In this document: one piece after another, positions 11,899 to 24,525 of the stretch
How the letters are laid out: every line of letters starts with the position of its first letter
Position numbering within the stretch: position 1 is the stretch's first letter
Assembly (NCBI GenBank): GCA_024509875.1
Contig: JAMPIV010008043.1
Coordinates: 162,001-226,000 of the forward strand
Direction: 5' to 3'
DNA from: Oreohelix idahoensis
Lineage: Eukaryota > Mollusca > Gastropoda > Stylommatophora > Oreohelicidae
DNA length: 64,000 bases
Translations under genes and position numbers: made by a program
The notes under the pieces: generated by a model
Told to the model about the DNA's origin: nothing
Seen by the model: only the letters and a program-made list of their open reading frames with translations
Database searches by the model: none

Positions 11899-12300
11899 AA
11901 GAGAATAAACGACATGATGGATTGACCTGTAAGCTGGAATAACAATGAGATGTACCCATTTACCGTTATTATTTGTAATCGCTATGCAGGTAATTCTCCT
12001 CTGAAAAATGTGCAAGTGGTCAAGAGCTTTGTGGAGGGTGTCAGATACCAATACTTCATGCATTCATGGATGGCACAACAATTCCAACATCAGATAAATA
12101 CCAGGCCCAAAGAATTACAACATGCTTTAATAAACTTATAAACTGGTTCTGAATGAGCTTCAAATCTAAGAAATTTAGAGGCCTGTCACGGGTTGCCTCT
12201 ACTTTGCTTTGCAGGGATGGTCCAGCAATGGCCAAAACTTAGAGTATTTAATGTGGGTCCTCAAAGGTGTCTACTTTCATATAAGATTACTCTTGGCAGA
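11899..12300 (+). pseudogene. Relic non-LTR reverse transcriptase, right part
   Basis: This continues the host sequence of the RTE insertion. Readable fragments include ALINL, NWF and MSFKSKKFRGLS near 12120-12185, resembling the conserved segment after the RT catalytic motifs of the same relic as 8725-8866. Several stops and shifts are present. It shows that the RTE landed inside an older, already decaying LINE copy. Confidence 0.4.
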
Positions 12301-12799
12301 GATGCAAATAGAAAGATGATGATGCTTCTACCTTGATATTCAGAAATCAAGAACATTGCTGAATGTCTCTTAGCACAGTTAACGTATTATCTGCCGGACA
12401 ACTTTTGTGAAGAGAAATATTGTATGATTTAATTCAGTGCAGTATTAATTAAGTACTCTGTTTTATGTGTATTTAAGGTGACTGAGACATACGGGTGCAG
12501 TACAATCAAAGGATTAAATCAACTATAAATTTGTATATATACAAATGACAAATTTAATAATCAATTATATTTAACAGTGTAAAATGAATATTTCTTTTTA
12601 AAAAAGTAATCATCACAGGGTGATGTTTTGGATATTGAGGGAATTGTCTGAAAGTTCACTTGGCAGCTTTTAAGTTTGTACTTAGCTGCCAGTAAGTTTG
12701 CTGTTTGCGATGTTTGGTTTTTTGCAGATTATGGACTGATGCACTCTCGTCACTGGTCAAGTCTGGAAGTTGTGACACGTTCCAAGAAAAATCAGGGAG
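12301..12799. other. Unassigned AT-rich DNA
   Basis: There is no convincing ORF, RNA gene or repeat boundary. It contains short palindromic AT runs near 12530-12550. I see nothing functional. Confidence 0.4.
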
Positions 12800-13650
12800 T
12801 AATCACGAAGCTGGTTCAGCATCTTCAAGATCCGTCTGATGATGGTGTCTAGCGCTTGCAACAGGCCACGTATACCACACACTTTGTTCCAGAGATAGCT
12901 TCAACTGGTACCACTGACAAATATCACGAAAGAAGAGAAACAAATCCCCTCCTGAGTATTGGTTTCCTGCCACATAATCATGTGGCCCCTCACCCACCCC
13001 CCTTTTTTCGTTCCACTATCCCACCTACCTCAGAATTTTACCATCTATGAGCATTAATATTAAACCCAGTGAGGGGATAACATTCATTACATTTTTATTG
13101 AATATTTTTACATTTGCACTGGTTGAAAAGGCGAATAATGTAATAAGTATGTACATCAGTTCTATCATCATCCACTCCCTGCTCCTGATGGATCTTGGGA
13201 CTACCTCTGCTTTTGGTTCTCTATGAGAAACCCGCATGAAGCAGTCACCAGCTCATGCAGTGGTGGTTCATGAAACCATCATTCTATATGCTGAGGTTAC
13301 CAGTCTCATATGACTTGGACATCCACTAGCAATTTTCACATATTAATAAATGCAAAATATAGAATTTAAAAATGTACAACTCACCGCAATTGGGAATACT
13401 GACTCCTGGCTGAGAGAAATAGTTAAGGTACCTTGTTTAAGATTCCTCTTACACGCGGTCTGGGGTAATACTTTACATTAGGCTTCCACTATGACTCTGT
13501 GTTGATATTCCTAGGATTCCGGCTTTCCGTGTTAATGTAGGTAGAGTTTTCCTGAGATATACGTCCAAAAATGCTTAATAAATGGAATTCTGATCCCATT
13601 CTATACTCTGGCTAGCTGGCTGTCTTCTTTACGAGGTGAGTTTTCCAGTG
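12800..13650 (-). repeat. Dispersed repeat family A, copy 1 (inverted)
   Basis: This stretch is similar, in reverse complement, to about 45890-46640. Shared blocks include a TAAACCCAGTGAGGGGAT-type block near 13065, a GGAACCAAAAG-type block near 13210 and the ACACGCGGTCTGGGGTA / CCCCAGACACGTGT pair near 13452 and 46030. Minus-strand ORFs at 12803-12997 and 13025-13237 have counterparts in the other copy, but both are broken, so coding is not established. The family is unidentified and may be a non-autonomous element or LTR. Confidence 0.6.
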
Positions 13651-13684
13651 CTCTAAACCGGCGAAAGTGTCAGATTATATTGCA

Positions 13685-13790
13685 GCTTGCGTCCCATATC
13701 ACCCCTAGTGTGCCGATGGTCAAGACAGTATGTGCCTAACACTATATTCCCAATATGTCTCAATGTAACGGGATCCTTTCCTTTTCCTTT
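13685..13790 (+). repeat. SINE 3' body, partial copy
   Basis: The segment (containing GTGTGCCGATGGTCAAGA and a TATTCCCAATATG block) matches the body of the complete SINE at 47221-47530. The tRNA-like head is missing, so this is a truncated copy. Confidence 0.65.
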
Positions 13791-14559
13791 ATTTTCGTCC
13801 CACGAACGTTGTTGTTACTATTTGACCAGGCTCCAATCAGAAGTGCTGTTTATAACATCTAGAATTGCCCAGCCAATTGTATTCAATCATGCGTGTTATG
13901 ATGGAGTTTATCCCAACAATTTCCTCATAAGAAAATTCTGTGTGATTTTTAAAAAGTCACATTCCATATAAGGAATTGTTATCGTAATGTTTACACTTAC
14001 GACTTCTTACAATATCACAAATATAGTCTTCCCGGAAACGTATTACAACATTGCGTTGTTCAGGTGCGTGTCTGTAATAGGTCACCACCTGGATAATTTA
14101 CTGCCCTGTACCTGTGCAAACAAACATTCATCATGTGAACATCTGGGTTGTGTTCTCTCCACGAGAGAAATTAGGAAGTTACAATTGCCATATCCGCGAT
14201 AACCAAGCTGCAGAGTGATCTTCGTGTTAATCTGGCTACCAATGTCTGGTACACGTGAATTTTACCAACATGACTGTTGATCAATATTACATCACCTGTC
14301 TACTCTCCCAGCAGGGATGATCAGGTAAACAGACATGACGAATTATTACAGGAAGAAAAATAAACAAGTGACTGGGAACGTATTTCTGTGCTCCGAAAAT
14401 GAGAAATAAGTAGACAATGATAGAGAGAGAGAGAGAATACGAAAAGGGGAGCAACTAATAACGTCACAAGGCCGGTTAATTAGGAAAGGGGACACATCCG
14501 AAGTCACAATCATGTAAATCCCTACCGTCACTGAGGATTGTCGTAAATGAAGATAGGTT
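13791..14559. other. Unassigned DNA
   Basis: No recognised gene. Small ORFs (for example 13987-14202) have no recognisable motif. There is a short GA-rich microsatellite near 14420. Confidence 0.35.
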
Positions 14560-15450
14560 TGGAAAATATTTATGGTCCCGCCTGAGTAGAGTGGATGGTG
14601 ATATGTACGTGAGAAGTAAAGGTGTGAGAATAGATTTTCACGAGTGAATAGTTTAAGGAGAAGATCTGTCTCTGGAATGAGTAGTTTCTCTAGTCCAGCC
14701 TATCAATACGACTATCTTTTAGTACAAGACAATCTTATACTTCCATATATCTGTAAATATACGTTTAACTACACACACACAATTTTGTGACAACAAGACA
14801 CACAAACGTGAAAACTATGGTAAATTAGGTATGGGTTTGACCAACACACAAAGGTAAGTTCTTTTGTTGTTTATTATCATTTAAACTTTACAGCATCGAA
14901 TATCTGAAGAAAGATCAAATAAAATCATAATTACATACATAGAAAATATCAGAGTTCATGTGCCCTCCCCCTTATTGAGAAAAAGAACCCAACAAGTTAA
15001 TAACCCCAAAGGTCAAAGGTTAGCACTATGTTACAGAATAGACAGTAAAGAAAAGAACAATGTTCCTACTAAATGCTATCCCGTAAAGTAAACAATATTG
15101 AAACAAAGAAAATAAATGATGATGCAGTTTCTGTAACTAAGAAAATATTCGCTCTCTCTGTCATACGTGGCCACATCAATCACGCTAACCCTATTCTGGT
15201 GATATCCCTTTGGAATTACAATGGTGACTGAATATATAAAGTGTCAAGTGTATTATCCAGGTCGGCCCCAGTCCACCCTCTATAACAAATAAGATTTTTA
15301 GGAGGGGGACGCCAAATTTGGTGGTGTATTCCTGGATCAACAAATGTCACCTCGAATAGTTAATGTAGAACCGAGATCTGGTAATCACCGCAAACAGTGA
15401 AAGAATTTTTCTAGTATTTGAAAAAAAAACTCTAATTGCTAAAATCGTTT
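14560..15450 (+). repeat. Dispersed repeat family X, copy 1
   Basis: Alignable by eye with 53190-53960. Shared blocks include CTCTAGTCCAGCCTATC (near 14690, against 53345), ACACACAAACGTGAAA (near 14798), AGTCAGTAAAG / GACAGTAAAG (near 15045) and TACGTGGCCACATC (near 15163). It ends near an ACCGCAAACAG block also found at 55127. Non-coding. Possibly an LTR or non-autonomous DNA element. Family unknown. Confidence 0.6.
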
Positions 15451-15858
15451 ACGATTGTTAATTGATGATGATGATAAATCATATCGGCTGGCTCTGTGGT
15501 GACTGCCGATTTTGAAACAGCATAACTTGCTGGATAAATCCGATGATACGACTGTCAAAAGTCAGATAGAAATGTTATTGGTATTACGCCACAGTGGGCT
15601 GATGAAGTTGAAAAAAAATATCTGGGTATTTGTAAGTCCAGTTAACTTTACTATTTAAAATGTTTATGTGTCTCTTTGGCCAATCCTGTTCACAAATGAA
15701 CTTGGGGACATGTAAGCCAAGAAGAAGACCACATTAATTCAATCAGTAAATGAAGAAAAAGGATCAAAATACACCACTATAGACCGCTGGTCGCCGTTTG
15801 ATCAGGTCTGCTTAAGAATAGAGAAACATTATAAAAAAATGCTAGTATTATAACTCTA

Positions 15859-15861
<3 letters not shown>

Positions 15862-15940
<79 letters not shown>
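15862..15940. repeat. TA microsatellite
   Basis: An almost pure TA dinucleotide array that ends exactly where LINE RT homology starts at 15943. Confidence 0.95.
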
Positions 15941-15942
<2 letters not shown>

Positions 15943-15943
<1 letters not shown>

Positions 15944-17418
15944 GTGATTGCAATAACTACAGAGGCATCTCTCTTCTTAGTATTGTTGGTAAGGTTTTTG
16001 CCAAAGTCATCTTAATGCGACTATACAAGTTAGCTGAGCGCATATATCCAGAGTCACAGTGTGGATTCCGAGCTGACAGATCAACAACAGACATGATCTT
16101 CTCTCTCCGCCAGCTTCAGGAAAAATCAAGAGAGCAGAAAAGACCATTATATATCGCCTTTATAGACCTCACAAAAGCATTCGACCTGGTTAGTAGGGAT
16201 GGACTCTTTAAAATCCTCCTGAAAATAGGCTGCCCTTCTAAAATGCTGGAAATGATAAAGTCATTCCATGACGGCATGAAGGGAACAGTCCAATATGCTG
16301 GAAGCACGTCACAGCCCTTTGATATACGAAGTGGCGTTAAACAAGGCTGTGTTCTGGCTCCGACCCTCTTCGGAATCTTCTTTGCCTTACTCTTGAAACA
16401 TGCATTCAGAGATGCAACTGAAGGAATATGTCTTCACACTAGGTCAGATGGCCGTCTGTTTAATCTTTCAAGGCTGAAGGCAAAAACAAAAATCAGAAGG
16501 GTCACTATAAGAGACTTGTTGTTCGCTGATGATGCTGCAGTCGTCACTCAAAGCCAACAGGAGCTTCAGAGCTTGATGAATCGCTTTACTAAAGCATGCA
16601 AGGACTTTGGCCTCACAATAAGTCTAAAGAAAACGAATGTGCTGAGTCAGGATGTGGGTGCTGCACCAGTTATCACTATCGATAACTATGAATTGGCAGT
16701 GGTGCACCACTTCACATACCTAGGGTCTACCATCAATGACAAACTCTCACTGGATACAGAAATCGACAGCCGCATTGGCAAAGCTGCAGCTACCTTTGCC
16801 CGCCTTACATCGCGTGTTTGGGGAAACTCTAAACTCACAATGAAGTCCAAAGCTGCGGTATATAATGCCTGCGTCACCAGCACACTCCTATATGGCAGCG
16901 AGACCTGGACGACCTATGCTAAGCAAGAAAGAAGGCTCAATACCTTCCATTTGCGGTGTCTACGCCGCATCCTCGGCATCTCGTGGAAAGATAAAGTGAC
17001 AAATGTCGAGGTGTTGTCACGTGCTGGCCTTCAAAGTATGTATACGCTTCTTAGACAGCGCAGACTTCGCTGGCTTGGCCATGTTCGCCGCATGGAAGAT
17101 GGTCGCATCCCAAAAGATATCTTCTACGGACAATTAGCAGATGGCAAGAGAACAGTTGGGCGACCACAGCTGAGGTTCAAAGATATGTGCAAGAGAGATA
17201 TGAGGGCACTGGACATGGATCCAGCAACATGGGAGGATGAAGCTGCCGATCGCACTAAGTGGCGATGCTATTTACGGCGCCACCTCAGATTGGGCGAAGA
17301 GAGGCTCACACAAGAAGCAGAGGTGAGGAGAAAACGTCGAAAGGAGCACCAGGAAAATAAGCAGCTGAGGGCTGTCACCTCAGGGGCGCATTCCCATAGT
17401 CAGTTATGACTGAAGGGG
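15943..17418 (+). CDS. LINE reverse transcriptase fragment with open frame
   Basis: An uninterrupted reading frame of about 489 codons runs from 15943 to the stop at 17407-17409. The first Met (16015) is internal, so this is a 5'-truncated LINE and not a complete gene. Motifs in order: [10 protein letters not shown] near 15950, [12 protein letters not shown] near 16060, FIDLTKAFD near 16160, [14 protein letters not shown] near 16335, catalytic FADD at 16522-16533 and [12 protein letters not shown] near 16705. The C-terminal tail ([14 protein letters not shown] near 17070) is typical of RTE-like LINEs. The 3' end carries ATT repeats. Endonuclease and 5' UTR are missing. Absence of stops suggests a young insertion. 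Confidence 0.9.
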
Positions 17419-18349
<931 letters not shown>

Positions 18350-18353
18350 AAAG

Positions 18354-18370
18354 TGGCGGCCGAATGCGGG
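18354..18370 (+). promoter_or_regulatory. Candidate primer-binding site of element 2
   Basis: TGGCGGCCGAATGCGGG begins four bases after the 5' LTR. TGG at its start pairs with a tRNA CCA end, as expected for minus-strand priming. I cannot name the tRNA without a tRNA set for the species. Confidence 0.55.
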
Positions 18371-19925
18371 GAACGACAGAAAAAAGAAACAAACTTCTGT
18401 TCCTTACGCACATGTTAACCACAAATATTTACGATCAATTTTCGATCACATGATCCAGTCAAAGATGACGCAGTACTCATTATAATGCCTAACAACGTGA
18501 CGTCACCGAAAGTCGTGTAGGTGAACTGTCGGAGAAACCAAAGCCGTTTCTAAGTCTAACCAGGGGAAACATGAGCCATTGAAGCAAACACACGATATGG
18601 ACTACAGGAGCAGACAGTCAGGGGCATTAGCCTAGCTGTTGACGACCTCTAGCACTGATCTAAGCAACGGAAAAGATAAGTCTAGCTGTTTAAACTGTCG
18701 TCATTGCAAACAGTAGTACTGAGTCCATGCCTTTTGCCTGCATAGGCATGTCTTTTCTGAATGTGTTTCATGTATTTTTTGGGTTGTTTTAATGTGTTGT
18801 TAATTAGTGGGCGGTAGAGAGGATGAACCGAAATTAGATTCTGTGGCTCTCACGATGCCTGAATTGATTTCGGTTGTTTCTTAGGGCAGTTAAACGATTG
18901 CACTTTTGGAAGCCCCATTGAGGTTTGCCATTGGACTGTCTGTCCAAATCTGCTGTCGTTTGACGATTTGTGTTAGCTGTACCGTTCCGTAGATAACTGG
19001 TGTATTTTATTCGTACTCAGTTCACAATTTTATTCAGTTTTGTATCATGTTCGTTAACTATTTCGTCCAGTCTACTCTTACTATCAATTTATTTTATGAT
19101 TGTTAAATGTTCGTCCGTTAGGAGTCCTGTGATGTCATCATTTTTTGCAGTCATTTTTTTTTGTGTACTTTGCATATTAAGTTGACCTCGGGTCAATCTT
19201 TGACCCTTCGTTTTCCGTGTGACACTTCCGCTTGTTTTATTTAGTTCATAAATTCATTTTTAATTGTGAAAATGTCTTGTTTGCGTCTTGACATTGTTTG
19301 TACCCTTTAGTTGCATCATTGTTTTGTTTGTCCTCATGATATATATTAAATGCTACATTAATAATATAACATTATATTCAATAATACAATTGTAATTTAA
19401 TTTAATTAATTTTTTCTGACATTTAAGGTTAATATGGGACATTGCATAATTATGCAGTGATAGTCCAAGAAATTAGCACTGCAATTTATAAGAGATGCCT
19501 AGGGCATAATAATATAATATATATATTGACCAAATAAAATAATCTTATAGTCTACCTTTGAGGTGACAGACCCCTTTGTATATTATTTAATATACTTTTC
19601 TGGTACTAAGAGAGTGACTTAGTACATTGAACAATATAATTACTAGGAATCATACCCAACATTATTGGATATTAAGATTAATTGTGTGATGTAATTACCT
19701 TATAGTTAACAGATATCATAACTATTTATGATATAGTTAGTACTTAGATACAATATTGTTACAAAATATTGTCTATTAGTTGAACTTAGACATTAGAGTT
19801 CAGTACTATTGTGATTATTTATATTGAATATTCCTAAGTTGAGTAAGTATAATAATTACTCTGAAGCTACTATTGACTATTTTAATCAGTAATTACCAAT
19901 AATTACTTACCAGATAAAAGTCAAA
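18371..19925 (+). other. Element 2 untranslated leader
   Basis: About 1.55 kb of non-coding DNA between primer-binding site and gag start, becoming very AT-rich after 19300. Packaging and translation signals would lie here, but none can be recognised. Leaders this long are unusual but not unknown in LTR elements. Confidence 0.6.
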
Positions 19926-20049
19926 ATGCTTACTATAGACCATTTCGTTAAAATTGGTAAGGAATATGTTTATAAATCTCAAGAACTTCGTCAGTTTGCT
20001 GAGGCAGAACTGGAAAAACATAAAGCAGAAATAGAGGAACAAAAGGTTG
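19926..20049 (+). pseudogene. Element 2 gag, N-terminal piece
   Basis: An ATG at 19926 opens a charged, helix-prone segment (MLTIDHFVKIGKEYVY at the start, ending in AEIEEQK). It is cut by the antisense LTR at 20050. Reading frame and codon phase continue exactly at 21568, so this is the true gag N-terminus. A run-on stop occurs a few bases into the LTR. Confidence 0.8.
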
Positions 20050-21566
20050 TGTAAAGTTTCTTTTCTTCTTTCCACTCTGTAAAGTGTCAGTCTGTATGCT
20101 CTGTAAGGAAGAGTGGTGTGTTGTTGAGATCAGGCATGCTCCAGTCTACCCAGCTGTAAATGGGTAACTCACCCTAGTCCTGAGTTAGGGAAGGCAAAGG
20201 CTCCAGGGGAAGCAGGCCCTAAACTTGGTCACTCCAACCGACGCAGGATGGTGTATGTATGAAGTAGAAGTGTAGAGTGTGATTACCGCGAATGGTGTAC
20301 TGTTCGTGTGCTGACCAATATAACCACTCATACACTTGTGTCTACAAGGCACCAATGCAGACTGCTGGAATCTTTGTTTACTCAATTTATTCAGACGTAC
20401 ACACTGGGACATACGAGTACATCATGGTATGTTGACATATCAATTTGTAGGTATACATAGCAGATCTGAAGTCATGACACATTCAGAAATAATGGGCAGT
20501 ACATCAAAAGTTCAATTGTCATGATACATTATGGCCGCATCCCCCTATCTGACTAAACGCGTCAGTGAAGGCAGATCGGTAAATAACTAAAGTTACTTGA
20601 CGTCCATAGTTTGTAGCATATATTATGAAACCACGAAAGAGGGGGTTTCTAGCAAGATTGAGATCTCCCTGTCACTGTCCGATAATAGGATAAATAATCT
20701 GTTCTCTTGGCAGTGATCAAAACATATGATGACCGAAATCTAACATGGCTGCCTCCCTGAGTTGTCGTTCACTCATTCATAGGAAGGAGAATATAAGCCA
20801 GAGTTAATTTATAATGGGTATATAAATGATTTCATAAATGTTTCCATACAGCTCTACGGTGATCAGGTTAATTCACGTAGCCATAACCGCTGCAGGAAAG
20901 TCTGTCATCTTCGTCGATACAAAACACGACCCTAGCGATACGAAGCACAATGTTCCATCTAGGTCGAATCGACATGAGATCATCAATATAGGGTCTGGCA
21001 ATACATGGAGTCCGAATTATACATTGTACCGTACCTTAGGAGAGTCTCTAACATAAACTATAGTAGAGATACCATCTCCTTTAGAAGAAAAACCACTTCA
21101 TGAATCATATTTCCTTAAGAATCTACCAGCCCTTTGAAAAATGCGTACCCGCCATTATCACGGTACATCGGAACTCATCACGACTTGTCAAGACAACTCA
21201 TACTTCCGCTAGACCGGAATAACAAGAATCTAGTCCCTCCTACCCATCCAAAATATACAATATAGGACTGATTCTACTTGTACTAATAATATGTAATACA
21301 TATGAATTCAGGCCATAAACACAATAAGCAAATTAATATATTTTCTGGCCCTAAAAAATAAGTACAAACGTAAGCGCAATATCCTTGCGCCGGATCAATA
21401 TCCAGAACGATTACTCCTATAATCAAAAGTGTGAATCAAACATGGATTCTCTCGCTTTTACCATAGACAGCATTTTCATACACAAATGAATGAATGTCTA
21501 TATTTTTCCCATATTAAATAGCCATATCGATTTTTGTAATATGTGCGTCAAAATATGCACGCAACA
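20050..21566 (-). mobile_element. Antisense solo LTR inserted in element 2 gag
   Basis: A 1,517-bp sequence homologous in reverse to element 1's LTR (3769-5241). Read on the minus strand it starts TGTTGCGTGC and ends CTTTACA. It is flanked by GGTTG (20045-20049) and GGCTG (21567-21571), a 5-bp target duplication with one substitution. No internal retroelement sequence remains, so it is a solo LTR left by LTR-LTR recombination or a lone LTR insertion. It supplies the apparent Met at 21490 of the downstream ORF, which is therefore not the native gag start. Confidence 0.87.
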
Positions 21567-22950
21567 GGCTGCATTAAAGAAAGAGGAGGAGGAACGTGAG
21601 ATGAAGCAAATTGCCAAGGAAAATAGATTAAGAGAGATTGCTCAACGTGAAAGAGAAGAGCAAAGAGCAATTACCAAACAGGAAGAAGAGAATAAATTGA
21701 AACGAGAGGAAATTATTTTACAACAAGAAATGGAATTGGCGCGTATTAAATTGGAGACAGCAAGATTACAAGCACAAAGTGCTGATGCAAACCAGAATAA
21801 TAACGCACAAAATGGATCGTCATCCAGCCAAACTAAACATTTCTACAACTTTAAATTACCCACTCTCAACTTAAACGTGGACGACCTTTCATCGTTCCTG
21901 TCACGTTTTGAACAGACTTGCAAAACAAATCATTTGCCTGAAGAGTCATGGGTACTCAAGTTAAATGAATTCTTGGTTGGAGAACCATTGACGGCTTCTC
22001 AAAATGCTGACCCATCAATAGCAAATAACTACGGTGCTATTAAGTCCTTGCTTTTACGAAGGTTTCACCTGGACGAGGAACACTGTAGGTTGAAATTTAA
22101 GGGAATTTTACCTGAATCTCCAAAAGATTTTGCAGGATTCATTGCGAACATACGCAATACATTTAATAGATGGGTTGAACTGGCAGAAGTCAACAAATCA
22201 TACGACAAATTAGTTGATTTACTACTACGGGATAAGGTATTATCTTCGGTTAGCCAGCCATTTTTTGCATATTTGCAGGAGCGTAAAACAGGTACTATCG
22301 ACGAGTTAGAAAAAATTTCTTTAAACTACTGTTCGGCACATCCGAATGCAACCATTTCTAACTCCTCATTAAGAGAACCTCTACCTGTGGCGTCTAATAT
22401 GGCCTCCAATCATAATAACAAACAAAGACATCACAGTGTAGACAGAAGTAGGTTCCAAAGAAATCACAATGTTAACTTTCAGAAGGGACATAATAATGAT
22501 TTCAACAATAAAAATGAGTTCAACAGAGGTAGATCACGAGATAGAAATTATTCACCTCAAACAAACTACCACAATGGTCAACATAACACTAATTATAATC
22601 GATCACATACTCCCAATAATAACAATAACTGGAATGGTAATAATCATGGCTCGAGACATCGAGATAATAGTTACTATAGAGGACGACGAGATAATTCTAA
22701 CAATTATACTCGGAATCGATCTCATTCTCGGGGATCATCTCATTACAACCATAATACAGGGGCGGCAGTTACAAATAATACTACCCCTATAGCTCAGGTC
22801 CCACTTGACAATAATACAACACAGTCTTCTGCTGCATGTTTTGCTATTAATTATAATGTGGCAAATAGTTGCCAACAATGCAATCTAATTTTTCAGAAGG
22901 CGAAAGAAACAGTGCTTAACTGCGGACATATTACACCAGAGGTAGGTCTT
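21567..22950 (+). pseudogene. Element 2 gag, main part
   Basis: The domains are a charged coiled coil (KKEEEEREMKQIAKENR near 21577, to about 21780), a capsid-like helical region (LPTLNLNVDDLSSFLSRFE near 21858, to about 22340), then a low-complexity basic segment rich in Asn, Arg, His and Tyr (22400-22760) in place of a classical CCHC knuckle. A later cluster CQQC with a distal CGH (near 22870-22930) might bind metal. Basic segments of this sort can substitute for zinc knuckles in binding RNA. It lies in one frame with protease and integrase to 24525, so a gag-pol fusion is likely. Confidence 0.82.
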
Positions 22951-23330
22951 GCAGTCAACGATGGAACAGGCTTACTAATTTTTAACAGGGGATTAGTTAA
23001 TGGATCCGTCGTCTCAGTGCTGAGGGATTCAGGATCCACGACGATTGGTATACGTCAGTCGCTGGTACATCCTAGCTGTGCGACAGGAGAATATGTACGC
23101 TGCATGACATTTGGTGGAACTATTGAGTTTTACCCCACAGCTATTGTTCATATTAGAACACCCTTTTTCACAGGGAATGTAAAAGTATGTATGCTAAAAA
23201 AGCCTATAGCTGATCTGATGGTTGGTCGTATACACGGCAGTAAAGATTGTACTCCAGATGAGATCATAGAATGGGAGAAACATAACCTATGCACTGGAAA
23301 CGCCGTGACGACTAGAGCGCAGACTCAACT
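22951..23330 (+). CDS. Element 2 aspartic protease
   Basis: Within the gag-integrase frame, LRDSGSTTIGIRQSL near 23020 holds the DSG catalytic triad of retropepsins (Asp codon at 23026-23028). A hydrophobic stretch and a LMVGRIHG-like segment near 23215 (the usual flap and ILG-type helix region) follow. It would cleave the gag-pol polyprotein. No separate start, since it is processed from the precursor. Confidence 0.75.
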
Positions 23331-24525
23331 CATGGAGAAATTTAGTGATAATAAGATGGATGCAGACAACCAAGAGGAGTTTGTAGTCAATTCACCTATT
23401 GACAGGGAAACATTTGCAACCAAACAAAAAGAGGATAAATCTTTAAAAAAAATTTTTAAGCTGGTTGATAAAGTTGACAATCTATCCTCAGGTAATAATA
23501 ACAAACATTGGTTTGTTATTAAAAATGACATATTGATTAGATGTTTTAATGACAAATCACAAATGAAACAACAAGTTATGGTCCCGTATACTTTTAGACG
23601 GTACATTCTTCAACATGCACATGACTCACATTGTGCTGGACATATGGGATATACTCGAGCACGATCTCGAGTACTGTCTTCATTCTTTTGGCCAGGAGTG
23701 TCAAGAGATATTTCGCAGTATGTACGTTCCTGTACTACATGCCAAGAAGTGAAAGCACGTGGAGCTTTTCACACGGCGCCTATTCAGGCTTGCGATATCT
23801 CAGTAAGACCGTTTGACAAGATGGCCATAGATATTATTGGTCCATTGCTACCATCGGCCAGAGGACATAGATTCGTCCTTACGTGCATTGATTTGTGCAC
23901 ACGATGGCCAGAAGCTATCCCATTAAAAACCACCACTACCACAGATGTAGCTGATGCACTACATCTCATCTTTTCTAGAATAGGGTTTCCTAGAAAACTT
24001 TTATCAGACCATGGGTCACAGTTCATATCTGACACCATGAAGGAAGTCATGAAAACTTGGAACATTGATAGGAATTTAAGTAGTATTTATCATCCTATGA
24101 GTAATGGTGCGGTTGAAAGACTTAACCGTACACTTAAACAACTACTACATAAGGTTACTGCTAAGCACCCTCATGACTGGGACAGAGCACTCCCAGCTGT
24201 TCTATTTGCTTATCGGGAGGTACCGCATGAACAAACTGGCTTCTCTCCCTTTGAATTAGTTTTTGGTGCTCCCCCAAGAGGTCCTATGGGACTAATAAAA
24301 GACTTATTAATTGACGAGGAGATGACTCAGGACACTCAGTCATCTTACGAGTATGTGATTAATCTTCGGAAGAACATTATTGAGTCTTGCCAGTTGGCAA
24401 CAGCTTCTTCTGAGGCTGCAAAAGCTAAGGCTCGATCTCTACAAAATAGGTCTCGACGATTACGCCAATTATCCCAGGCGATGAGGCTTATGTGTTACTT
24501 CCTCACAATAACAATAAATTATTGA
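23331..24525 (+). CDS. Element 2 integrase (upstream of RT)
   Basis: Zinc-binding HHCC region: HAHDSHCAGHMG near 23612 and CTTCQEVKAR near 23734. DDE catalytic core: Asp in MAIDIIGP near 23825, Asp in SDHGSQF near 24006 and Glu in NGAVERLNRTL near 24104. The frame ends prematurely at 24525 because one base is missing from the C run at 24473-24475. The GPY/F-like C-terminal domain resumes in the next frame. It would insert element DNA in the nucleus. Its position before RT is the lineage hallmark. Confidence 0.92.

Noticed and set aside
23325..24065. Minus-strand ORFs opposite element 2 integrase
   Set aside because: Shadows of the integrase coding strand.
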